Shown: positions 1 through 8,324, counted from the stretch's first letter. The stretch: DNA of 12,500 nt from Penaeus vannamei (GCF_042767895.1 NC_091587.1:27829349-27841848), one strand, 5' to 3'. The notes: generated by a model from the letters alone, not told the origin. Numbers and translations are program-made.

Positions 1-128
1 GAGAGGGGGGGGAGGATTTTTTTATACAATTTCCCATCCAGATAGAGACAGACATACAGAAAGATAGATAGACAAATAGATAGTTAGTGAGTGAGTGAGA
101 TCAATAGATAAATAAATAGCGAGAGATG

Positions 129-129
<1 letters not shown>
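1..129. repeat. Degenerate GATA/GACA tetranucleotide tract
   Basis: After a short G-run and T7, positions 40-118 read as decayed GATA/GACA/AATA tetranucleotides (gatagatagaca, gtgagtgagtga, aataaataaat). It is the eroded edge of the compound microsatellite that follows. No gene is visible. Confidence 0.8.

Positions 130-219
<90 letters not shown>
130..219. repeat. (AT)n microsatellite
   Basis: About 45 AT units with a single T-to-C interruption at 168. The tract is self-complementary, so it can extrude as a cruciform and is prone to length error in assembly. Confidence 0.97.
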
Positions 220-504
<285 letters not shown>

Positions 505-660
505 CGAAATATATCATAAACGGAACACGCTGCGGACTCCCACGATTTCAAACATTCCAGTGACAGAAAAGAGAAACGGAAACAAAAAAATGGTACGTGA
601 GAAAAAATAAATAAAGAGAGAAAAACAGAAAATGGCGGAGAAAGTGCCCGCGGCATGTAC
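505..660. other. Short unique spacer
   Basis: About 155 bp of non-repetitive, A-rich sequence. Frames are open only because they continue from the flanking repeats. I see no gene, splice signal or RNA structure that can be supported. Confidence 0.6.
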
Positions 661-1155
661 CCCCCCCCCCATCCCCCCCTCTCCCCTCCCCTTTTCCTTA
701 AACTTTTTCCCCTTCTTTCTTTCCACTCCATCTTATCCCCTTTCTCTTCTTCCTCTCTTCTTTAATACTCTTCCCTCTCCTTTCTCCCCCCTTATCACTC
801 CATTCTCAACCTACCCTTTACCTAAACCTCTTCCCCTCTCACCCTCTCTATCTCCTTTTTCTCTTCTCCTACTCCCCACCCCTTCCACTCCCCTCCCCTT
901 CCCTCACCTCTCTCCTCCCTCCGCACTCCTCACCCCACCCCTTCCCCTTCCTATCCTCTCCTCCATAAATTACCTCTTATATACCCCTCCCCGTCCCACC
1001 CCCTCTCTCCTCCCCACCCCTTCACTTATCCCTCTCCTCCTCTCTCCCTCCCTCCTATCCCCCACCCCCTCTCTCCCCTCCCCCTCCCCTCTCTCCTCCC
1101 CCCTCCTCTCTCCTCCCCTCCCCTCTCTCCCACTCCCCTCCCCACCCCTTTCCCA
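661..1155. repeat. Polypyrimidine tract 1 (C/T on + strand)
   Basis: It starts with a C10 run and continues for nearly 500 bp as irregular CCCTCTCC/CCTTCC sequence with only scattered A and almost no G. The minus strand is correspondingly homopurine. From about 1020 to 1150 the pattern tightens to roughly 15-20 bp units (tctctcctcccc). Mirror-symmetric pieces of such tracts can form intramolecular triplex DNA. Both strands give stop-free frames that encode Pro/Ser/Leu or Gly/Glu/Arg strings; I do not call them genes. Confidence 0.92.
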
Positions 1156-1489
1156 ATACACATTTTTTTATCAGTGTCAGGCATATCTCTGACACCATTC
1201 TGACCAACGCTGCGAATAGAATTTTAGTCTTGAATAAACGTCAATTTTATTTATTTATTTATTTATTTTTGTTAACAGACCTGATTAAAACCGCTAATCT
1301 GATTAGATCGATTGATTATAATAATTGGTTGTTGGTAACTACTGGCTGTCGATAGGTACTGGTTAGGAGAAAGTATTGGTCTAAAAAAACTGCTATTGGG
1401 TTAGGTCTTCGCAAATAATTGGGGTTGGCGGAAGGTTCTATGAGGTGTTATGTAGGTTAGAATTTGTTGGTTATGTGCCTGCTCCCCCA
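1156..1489. other. Unique spacer with a short (TTTA)n run
   Basis: About 330 bp of mixed sequence between the two polypyrimidine tracts. It contains a (TTTA)n run at roughly 1245-1268 and a loosely repetitive GGT/TTGG-rich part at 1325-1475 (ggttgttggta, ggtactggttagg). No open frame longer than background and no RNA gene is visible. Confidence 0.6.
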
Positions 1490-1713
1490 ACATGGCACGT
1501 TCCCCTCCTCTCCTCTCCTCCCTCCCCTCCCACTCGCACTTTCAGGGTATGTCTCTCCCCCCCCCCCTCCACTATTTACCTTTCCCTGGTACGTGTCTTA
1601 ATTCCTATCCCTTCACCTCTCCCCCTTCCCTCCTTATTTCGTCTCTCCCCTTTTTTCCCTCCCTTTATTCTCTCTATCCCTTCTTGGCACTATCCCCCCT
1701 CTCTTCTCTCCCT

Positions 1714-2125
1714 ACTCTGTCTCGAAATCTCCCCCTCCCCCACCCCCCTCATCTGTCTCGACCTTTCCCCCTCCCCCACACTCCCTCCTCCGTCTCGCTT
1801 CTCCCCCCCTCCTCTCCCTCTCCCTCTCCCCCACCCTTCCCCACCTCCGTCTCCGCCCTCCCCCCTCCTCTCCCTCCCCCCCCCACCTCCGTCTCGCCCT
1901 CCCCCCCTCCTCTCCCTCTCCTCCACCCCACCTCCGTCTCGCCCTCCCCCCCTCCTCTCCCTCTCCTCCACCCCCCACCTCTGTCTCGCCCTCCACCCCC
2001 TCCTCTCCCTCTCCTCCACCCCCACCTCTGTCTCGCCCTCTACCCCCTCTCCCTCTCCCCCTCCCCCACTCCCCACCTCCGTCTCTCCCCCTCCCCCCTC
2101 TCCCTCTCTCTCTCCCCTTACTCCA
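1714..2125. repeat. Minisatellite, period about 46 bp
   Basis: The core TCYGTCTCG recurs at about 1716, 1753, 1789, 1846 (as tccgtctcc), 1888, 1933, 1980, 2027 and 2078. The last five intervals are 42, 45, 47, 47 and 51 bp; the first copies are closer and more eroded. Each core is followed by ccctcccccctcctctccct-like pyrimidine sequence and preceded by ccaccccac. The CpG within each core is nearly always kept. Confidence 0.85.
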
Positions 2126-2155
2126 CCCCCACCTTCCACTCCTTCCCCTCCCCCT

Positions 2156-2262
2156 CCCTCAATCCTTCCCACTCCCCCTCCCTCAATCCTTCCCTACCCC
2201 CCTCTCCCCTCCCTCAATCCTTCCCTACCCCCCTACCCCCTACCCTCAATCCTTTCCCCCTC
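2156..2262. repeat. Minisatellite, period about 24-32 bp
   Basis: CTCAATCCTT begins at 2158, 2182, 2213 and 2245 (intervals 24, 31, 32), each followed by CCC(t)ACCCCC. It is a separate local amplification inside the same polypyrimidine tract. Confidence 0.82.
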
Positions 2263-2282
2263 CCCCCTCCTCCCCTCCCCCC

Positions 2283-2489
2283 ACCATCTGATCACGTGAC
2301 CTGTGTGCAAAGGGGAAGCGACATGGATAAAAAACGGAAGTGACGGATCTAGCACAAAATAGATAAATAGAATTATAAATAGATAAAGAGGTGAGTGTAA
2401 TTCGACCCCTTGTTTTTGATCGGATTCCAAGAATTCTGTTATTCTATCCGTTTATTCTTTGTGAATGAATGTTTGACAAGGGAAAATAG
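2283..2489. other. Unique spacer with an E-box palindrome
   Basis: About 205 bp of ordinary sequence. It holds the palindrome TCACGTGA at 2292-2299, which matches the E-box/M-box bound by bHLH-Zip factors, and short GATAAATA runs at 2361-2385. No gene lies nearby, so a regulatory role is not supported. Confidence 0.5.
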
Positions 2490-2870
2490 CACACGCACAC
2501 ACACACACACACACACGCACACACTCACACGTGAGGTCACATACACACGGGCACACTAACACACACGCAAACATACGAACACACACAGTAACACACAAAC
2601 ACACACACACGCACGCACACACATACGCCCACACACACACACACACACACACACACGGGCACACGAACACACACACACAAACATACGAACACACACATAC
2701 ACACGAACACACACAAACCCACACACACAAACATACACAAACACACACACACAAACAAACCCACACACACAGGCGCACAGACAATCGCACACACACACAG
2801 ACCCTCACGCAAACAAATACCCAGTGACACAGACAAACAAAGACAAACAACCACACCTGGAACCACACAC
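2490..2870. repeat. Degenerate (CA)n tract with ACACGC/ACATACG variants
   Basis: CA-rich sequence with regular substitutions (cacacgcaca, aacatacgaacacac, gggcacac). It is an old, expanded CA microsatellite. Minus-strand frames read as Cys/Val strings and are not genes. Confidence 0.9.
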
Positions 2871-2908
2871 GCGGCCAAATCTTGCGGTGTCGATGAGATC
2901 GTGGCCGC
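2871..2908. other. Imperfect inverted repeat (hairpin)
   Basis: GCGGCCA at 2871-2877 pairs with TGGCCGC at 2902-2908. The stem continues inward, past a small bulge, with ATCT against AGAT (2896-2899), leaving a 13-nt loop. It lies in a 75-bp unique island between two CA-rich tracts, immediately before the palindrome ACACGTGT at 2909-2916. Confidence 0.6.
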
Positions 2909-2944
2909 ACACGTGTACGTCCTGATCACGACGTAAATTTTTGG

Positions 2945-3318
2945 CACGCACATACACATACATGCACGTACACGCACTGATACAGACACATAGACACCAT
3001 ATGTGCATGTACAGACACATGCACATACACGCACGTACACGTAAATACAAACACGTACACAGACACATAGATACCATATATGCATGTACAGACACATGCA
3101 CATACACGCACGTACACGCAAATGCAAACACATACACAGACATAGATTCATACATGCATATACAGACACGTTCGTATGGGTAGGTACACACACACGGACA
3201 CGTACATAGATACATACATGCATATACATACACGTACACAGACGCGCTCGTACGCACACGTCCACGCAGATACACACACGGACACATACACATAGATACA
3301 TATATGCATACACAGACA
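2945..3318. repeat. CA/TA-rich tract with a 77-bp higher-order period
   Basis: AGACAYATAGA begins at 2984, 3061 and 3138, exactly 77 bp apart, each followed by a catacatgcat or ccatatrtgcat segment and cagacac. Two further, more divergent copies lie near 3205 and 3292. Copies 1 and 2 are nearly identical over the whole unit. Confidence 0.85.
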
Positions 3319-3321
3319 TAA

Positions 3322-3409
<88 letters not shown>
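3322..3409. repeat. (GA)n microsatellite
   Basis: About 44 GA units with one G-to-C interruption at 3340. The + strand is purine. Confidence 0.97.
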
Positions 3410-3410
<1 letters not shown>

Positions 3411-3645
3411 AAGAAAGTGGAGAGAGAGAGAGCAAGAAAGTGGAGAGAGAGAAAAAAAAAGAGACCAAGAAATAGGAGAGAGCGAGCGAGCAAGAAAGGA
3501 GAGAGAGAAAGAAAGAGAGAAGACGAGAGAAATAAAAGAAAGAACAAGAGAAATAATAAAAAAAAGACAAAAACCAAACAAACAAACAGAAAGAGGCACA
3601 GGCTAACAAGCAAACAAGCAAACAAGCAAACAAGCCAACGAACCA
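3410..3645. repeat. Degenerate GA/GAAA then (CAAACAAG)n
   Basis: GCAAGAAAGTGG occurs at 3409-3420 and again at 3432-3443, a local 23-bp duplication. The tract then decays through GAAA/AAAAG and CAAA sequence to four units of an 8-bp CAAACAAG repeat (3605-3634). The + strand lacks T over most of this segment, so the minus-strand frames stay open. Confidence 0.85.
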
Positions 3646-3863
3646 GCTGGTCTCTTACAGCTCAGAAATTCCCACACTTTTTTTTTTATTCAAAGCTTCT
3701 GTCCTTTGCCAAGTCGAGACAAAGATAGTGACGTTATAGTGAGGACCGCTGAGAACGAGAGGGGATAGTGAAGTGATGATGAGGTGATGGTGAGGCGATA
3801 GTGACCATGGTAGTAGGAAAGAGATGAGAAAGAGGTTTAGTGAGAAGGAGAAATGGTAGTGAG
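3646..3863. other. Unique to GTGA-rich spacer
   Basis: 3646-3725 is ordinary sequence with a T10 run near 3679. From 3725 it becomes rich in GATAGTGA and GATGGTGAG, which look like decayed forms of the GAT repeat that follows. No gene is visible. Confidence 0.6.
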
Positions 3864-3893
3864 GTGATGATGATGATGATAATGATAATGGTA

Positions 3894-3984
<91 letters not shown>
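3864..3984. repeat. (GAT)n microsatellite
   Basis: About 40 GAT units, pure from roughly 3894 to 3984. The open frame across it encodes poly-Met on the + strand and poly-Ser on the - strand; neither is a gene. Confidence 0.97.
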
Positions 3985-3985
<1 letters not shown>

Positions 3986-4010
3986 AATAATAATAATAAT
4001 AACAATAATG

Positions 4011-4071
<61 letters not shown>

Positions 4072-4195
4072 TAATAATAATAACAACAACAATAATAATA
4101 ATGATAATAATGATAATAATAATGATAATTGTGATGACAATAACTACAGTAACTACAACAATGATAATGACAATAACAAGAATGATGATAATGAA
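3985..4195. repeat. (AAT)n microsatellite, interrupted
   Basis: AAT units with scattered GAT and AAC substitutions, purest at about 4015-4068 and more eroded toward 4195. It follows the GAT block directly. Confidence 0.95.
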
Positions 4196-4290
4196 ACGTT
4201 TATAACTGTTGTAAAGCGGACAAAAATAAACGCACTTTTTTCATATATACTATTTTTACCACAGAAAGGCAGATGTGAGTTAGGGTAATA
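4196..4290. other. Unique spacer
   Basis: About 95 bp of AT-rich mixed sequence between the AAT and CA tracts. I see no feature in it. Confidence 0.6.
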
Positions 4291-4296
4291 CACACA

Positions 4297-4395
<99 letters not shown>

Positions 4396-4413
4396 GAAAA
4401 AAAAAAAAAAAAA
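4291..4413. repeat. (CA)n microsatellite ending in A17
   Basis: About 50 CA units with two single-base interruptions, ending cacacg and then A17 at 4397-4413. A 46-bp unique segment separates it from the satellite. Confidence 0.95.
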
Positions 4414-4445
4414 TTCACAGCTGACATAAAATCCTCCCCACAAAA

Positions 4446-4455
4446 GATAATTCAT
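4446..4455. repeat. Left member of short inverted repeat at the satellite edges
   Basis: GATAATTCAT lies just outside the left satellite edge. ATGAATTTAT at 7642-7651 at the right edge is its reverse complement at 9 of 10 positions. Because a variant monomer (unit 13, near 6535) also contains ATGAATT, this may be a coincidence of monomer sequence and not an element terminus. Confidence 0.3.
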
Positions 4456-4459
4456 TTTT

Positions 4460-5271
4460 GATATCACAAAATACCAGAGAGAGAAAAAAATAAATAAAAT
4501 AACCCAGCACCCACGTCACTAGCAACCGACTTCGAACCACCTTTCAATCACCTATTTTAACCTTTTTCACCTATTGGTACCAATCCCGTAGCACCTAAAC
4601 CACTCGTTATCAAAATAAACATGATATCACAAAATACCAGAGAAAAAAAAAATAATAATAATTTAACCCAGCGCCCACGTCACTACCAACCGACTTCGAA
4701 CCACCTTTCAATCACCTATTTCCTCTTTTTCACCTATTAGCACCAACACCGTAGCACCTAAACCACTCGTTATCAGAATAAACATGATATCACAAAATAC
4801 CAGAGAAAAAACAAAATAAATAATTTAACCCAGCACCCACGTCACTGCCGCAACCAACCGACTTCGAACCACCTTTCAATCACCTATTTTTTCACCTTTT
4901 ATTACCAATCCCGTAGCACCTAAACCACTCGATATCAAAATAAACATAAAATCACAAAATACCAGAGAAAAAAAAATATAACCCAGCACCCACGTCACTA
5001 CCAACCAACTTCTAACCACCTTTCAATCACCTATTTCCTCTTTTTCACCTTTTATTACCAACACCGTAGCACCTAAACCACTCGTTATCAGAATAAACAT
5101 GATATCACAAAATACCAGAGAGAGAGAAAAAAAAAATTAACCCAGCACCCACGTCACTACTTCGACTTCTAACCACCTTTCAATCACCTATTTTAACCTT
5201 TTTCACCTATTAGCACCAACACCGTAGCACCTAAACCACTCGATATCAGAATATACATGAAATCACAAAAT

Positions 5272-5308
<37 letters not shown>

Positions 5309-7648
5309 TTAACCCAGCACCCACGTCACTAGCAACCGACTTCTAAACACCTTTCAATCACCTATTTTTCACCTTTAATTACCAACACCGTAGCACCTAA
5401 ACCACTCGTTATCAAAATAAACATGATATCACAAAATACCAGAGAGAGAAAAAAAATAATAATTTAACCCAGCACCCACGTCACTACCAACCGACTTCTA
5501 ACCACCTTTCAATCACCTATTTTCACCTTTTAGTACCAACACCGTAGTACCTAAACCACTCGTTATGAAAATAAACATGATATCACAGAATACCAGAAAA
5601 AAAAGTTTAACCCAGCACCCACGTCACTACCAACCGACTTCTAACCACCTTTCAATCACCTATTTTCACCTTTTTCACCTTTTATTACCAACACCGTAGC
5701 ACCTAAACCACTCGTTATTAAAATAAAACATGATATCACAAAATACCAGAGAAAAACAAAAAAAATAATTTAACCCAGCACCCACGTCACTACTTCGACT
5801 TCTAACCACCTTTAAATCACCTATTTTTCACCTTAAAGTATTTTCACCTTAAAGTACCAACACCGTAGCACCTAAACCACTCTTTATCAAAATAAACATG
5901 ATATCACAGAATACCAGAGAAAAAAATATATATAACCCAGCGCCCACGTCACTGCCGCAACCAACCGACTTCGAAGCACCTTTCAATCACCTATTTCCTC
6001 TTTTTCACCTTTTATTACCAATCCCGTAGCACCTAAACCACTCGTTATCAAAATAAACATGAAATCACAAAATAACAGAGAGAGAGAAAAACATTTTTTT
6101 AACCCAGCACCCACGTCACTAGCAACCGACTTCTAACCACCTTTCAATCACCTATTTTCACCTATTACTACCAACACCGTAGCACCTAAACCACTCGATA
6201 TCAGAATAAACATGATATCACAGAATACCAGAGAAAAAAAAAAAAACATTTAACCCAGCACCCACGTCACTGGCGCTACAAACCGAATTCTAACCACTTT
6301 TCAATCACCTATTTTCACCTATTAGCACCAACACCGTAGCACCTAAACCACTCGTTATCAAAATAAACATGAAATCACAAAATACCAGAGAAAAAACAAA
6401 AACAAAAAAAAAACAAAAAATAACCCAGCGCCCTCGTCACTACCAACCGACTTCGAACCACCTTTCAATCACCTATTTTCCACCTTTTATTACCAACACC
6501 GTAGCACCTAAACCACTCGTTATCAAAATAAACATGAATTCACAAAATACAAAATAAATAATTTAACCCAGCACCCACGTCACTAGCAATCGACTTCTAA
6601 ACACCTTTCAATCACCTATTTTTTCACCTTTTAGTACCACCACCGTAGCACCTAAACCACTCGATATCAGAATATACATGAAATCACAAAATAACAGAGA
6701 GAGAGAAAAACATTTTTTTAACCCAGCACCCACGTCACTAGCAAGCGACTTCTAACCACCTTTCAATCACCTATTTTCACCTTTTATTACCAACACCGTA
6801 GCACCTAAACCACTCGTTATCAAAATAAACATGAAATCATAAAATACCAGAGAGAGAGAGAGAAAAAAAAAAAATTAACCCAGCACCCACGTCACTAGCA
6901 ACCAACTTCTAACCACCTTTCAATCACCCATTTTTCACCTATTAGCACCACCACCGTAGCACCTAAACCACTCGTTATCAAAATAAACATGATATCACAA
7001 AATACCAGAGAAAAACCAAAATAGATAATTTAACCCAGCACCCACGTCACTAGCAAGCGACTTCTAACCACCTTTCAATCACCTATTTTCACCTTTTATT
7101 ACCAACCCCGTAGCACCTAAACCACTCGTTATCAAAATATACATGAAATCACAAAATACCAGAGAGAGAGAGAGAGAGAAAAAAAAAATTTAACCCAGCA
7201 CCCACGTCACTAGCAAGCGACTTCGAACCACCTTTCAATCACCTATTTTAACCTTTTTCACCTTTTATCACCAACACCGTAGCACCTAAACCACTCGTTA
7301 TCAGAATAAACATGAGATCACAAAATACCAGAGAGAGAGAAAAAAAAAAATTTTAACCCAGCACCCACGTCACTACTTCGACTTCTAAACACCTTTCAAT
7401 CACCTATTTCCTCGTTTTCACCTATTAGCACTAACACCGTAGCACCTAAACCACTCGTTATCAGAATAAAAATGAAATCACAAAATACCAGAGAGAGAGA
7501 GAGAGAAAAAAAATAATAATCTAACCCAGCACCCACGTCACTAGCAACCAACTTCTAACCACCTTTCAATCACCTATTTCCTCTTTTTCACCTTTTATTA
7601 CCAACACCGTAGCACCTAAACCACTCGTTATCAAAATAAACATGAATT
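4460..7648. repeat. Satellite array, 20 monomers of about 159 bp
   Basis: Twenty head-to-tail copies. Taking AACCCAGC as the unit start, they begin at 4501, 4665, 4827, 4980, 5139, 5311, 5466, 5609, 5772, 5934, 6101, 6252, 6422, 6565, 6720, 6877, 7032, 7192, 7355 and 7523; a partial unit precedes at 4460 and the last is cut at about 7648. Intervals range from 143 to 172 and average 159 bp. Conserved blocks in order are AACCCAGCACCCACGTCACT, GACTTC(T/G)AACCACCTTTC, AATCACCTAT, ACCGTAGCACCTAAACCACT, CGTTATCA(A/G)AATAAACATG and TATCACAAAATACCAGAGA. Length change sits in two places: the (GA)nAn tail before each unit start, and one to three CACCTTTT-like repeats in the middle. It has no open frame of note. 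The head-to-tail order and sequence identity suggest satellite DNA; the minus-strand motifs suggest a tRNA-derived origin (see the entry at 4531-4606). Confidence 0.97.
4531..4606 (-). promoter_or_regulatory. tRNA-like A-box/B-box pair in satellite monomer 1 (representative)
   Basis: On the minus strand, 4606 down to 4587 read CGAGTGGTTTAGGTGCTACG. CGAGTGGTT..AGG resembles the D-arm of serine tRNAs, and TGGTTTAGGTGC within it fits the Pol III A-box consensus TRGYNNARNNGG at 11 of 12 positions, though in a shifted register from the tRNA alignment. GGTTCGAA follows at 4538-4531, the first eight bases of the usual B-box. The gap between A-like and B-like blocks is 52 nt here and 43 or more elsewhere, longer than in ordinary tRNAs. 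Past the B-like block lies a T-run (the A-rich tail of the upstream unit), which could act as a Pol III terminator. The same B-like block is intact at 4695-4702, 4863-4870, 6452-6459 and 7222-7229; the other copies have GGTTAGAA or a further change. That the motifs function is inference. Confidence 0.4.
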
Positions 7649-7810
7649 TATACCTTCTCGGTGCTTTTGGCGATTCGTGACACCCTAAAAAGACTGTTTT
7701 TATTGCTGTTTTTTTTTGCCTCTCGAAATCTTCAACACCTCAGTCAGTAGCAACTCAAGGAGATTTTTTTTTTATCTATTTTTTTTTTTTTTTTTTTTTA
7801 AGGTAAAAGC
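7649..7810. other. Unique-to-T-rich flank of the satellite
   Basis: The satellite stops abruptly at about 7648 and is followed by unrelated mixed sequence (tctcggtgcttttggcgat). It ends in two T-runs, T10 at 7764-7773 and T21 at 7779-7799. The first arm of a long inverted repeat lies at 7744-7762. No coding signal is seen. Confidence 0.6.
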
Positions 7811-7828
7811 ACATGCGGGTTTATTTTG

Positions 7829-7839
7829 ATGACGTCACC
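7829..7839. repeat. CRE-like palindrome, left copy
   Basis: ATGACGTCACC contains TGACGTCA at 7830-7837, the full CREB/ATF site. The exact reverse complement GGTGACGTCAT lies at 8406-8416. The pair overlaps the 7744/8138 inverted repeat in a crossed, not nested, way, so both cannot be the ends of one simple element. Confidence 0.55.
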
Positions 7840-7899
7840 AAAGTTACGGATGTTTTGTGAATAAGGTCGATATATTTTTTTCAATTTTCTAAAAAGGTT

Positions 7900-8105
7900 G
7901 GAAAATAATTATTTTAATAGTTTTGATAGTATTTTTTATATTTTTTTTATATAATTGTTGATAATTTTTTTGATAATTTTTTTATCATTATTTTTTTCAT
8001 AATTTTTGATTTTTTTTATATTTTTTTGATAATTTTTAAAGATAATTTTTGATAATTTTTTATATATATATATTTTTTGATAATTTTGATAGTTATATTT
8101 TTCAT
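7900..8105. repeat. Degenerate TTGATAATTTTTT repeat, AT-rich
   Basis: TTTTGATAATTTTT recurs irregularly about every 11-20 bp (for example 7957, 7969, 8026, 8047, 8076), with a TATATATATA run at about 8060-8071. The segment has almost no G or C apart from the repeated G of GATAA. It could be an easily melted element or simply an eroded repeat. Confidence 0.75.
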
Positions 8106-8324
8106 TGAAAAATCATCAAAAAAGGACGCCACGACACCTCCTCCAGTTGCTACTGATCTAGCCTTTCGTCTCAATCCTCGGAAAACATTCTCGAAAATAA
8201 AAATAAAAATTTACAACGACATGCGCATACGTAGCAAAAGATAATGATAATAATGATGATGATAATGACATTGAGCAACATTATCATCACTAATATCATT
8301 TAATCGTTATTATTTCCATTACAT
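8106..8324. other. Mixed spacer with small GAT/AAT palindromic patch
   Basis: 8118-8210 is unique and comparatively GC-rich. At 8238-8310, GATAATGATAATAATGATGATG is followed by CATTATCATCACTAATATCATT-type sequence, that is, short GAT/AAT repeats facing their own complement. No gene is visible. Confidence 0.55.

Larger units (their letters stand above)
1490..2282. repeat. Polypyrimidine tract 2
   Basis: About 790 bp of C/T on the + strand. The first 200 bp are irregular; 1714-2125 and 2156-2260 are organised into the two minisatellites listed separately. Long open frames on both strands are compositional: with little A or G on the + strand, stop codons can hardly occur. Confidence 0.92.
7744..8156. 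repeat. Inverted repeat, 19-bp arms, about 375-bp spacer
   Basis: The left arm, 7744-7762, is the reverse complement of 8138-8156 at 17 of 19 positions; AGTTGCTACTGA pairs perfectly, as does CTCCT. The spacer is mostly T-rich and AT-rich repeats. A fold-back or MITE-like element with an expanded middle would give this picture; the arms are too short to assign a family. Confidence 0.5.

Noticed and set aside
632..1192. 186-codon + strand Pro/Ser/Leu frame
   Set aside because: It coincides with the C/T tract, where stop codons can hardly form; overlapping minus-strand frame is equally open.
2292..2299. E-box TCACGTGA as a regulatory element
   Set aside because: A single 8-bp palindrome without a nearby gene or conservation is within chance expectation.
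1445..2343. Two roughly 284-codon + strand frames and a 160-codon minus frame
   Set aside because: All are open through the same polypyrimidine minisatellite in different frames; the repeat period is not a multiple of three and no domain is visible.
2537..3625. 362-codon minus-strand Cys/Val/Leu/Ser frame
   Set aside because: Translation of CA and GA repeats; two other frames are open over the same DNA.
3655..4205. Poly-Met/Ile and poly-Ser/Leu frames
   Set aside because: Direct translation of GAT and AAT trinucleotide repeats.
6369..6557. 62-codon frame inside the satellite
   Set aside because: It spans one variant monomer only and is closed in the other units, so it is not conserved.
4460..7648. 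CRISPR array
   Set aside because: Repeat units of about 159 bp with no short identical repeats separated by unique spacers; the whole unit is conserved.
4460..7648. Functional tRNA gene cluster
   Set aside because: No cloverleaf: the acceptor and anticodon arms are not visible and the gap between the A-like and B-like blocks is filled with CACCTTTT repeats. Only a tRNA-derived origin is proposed.
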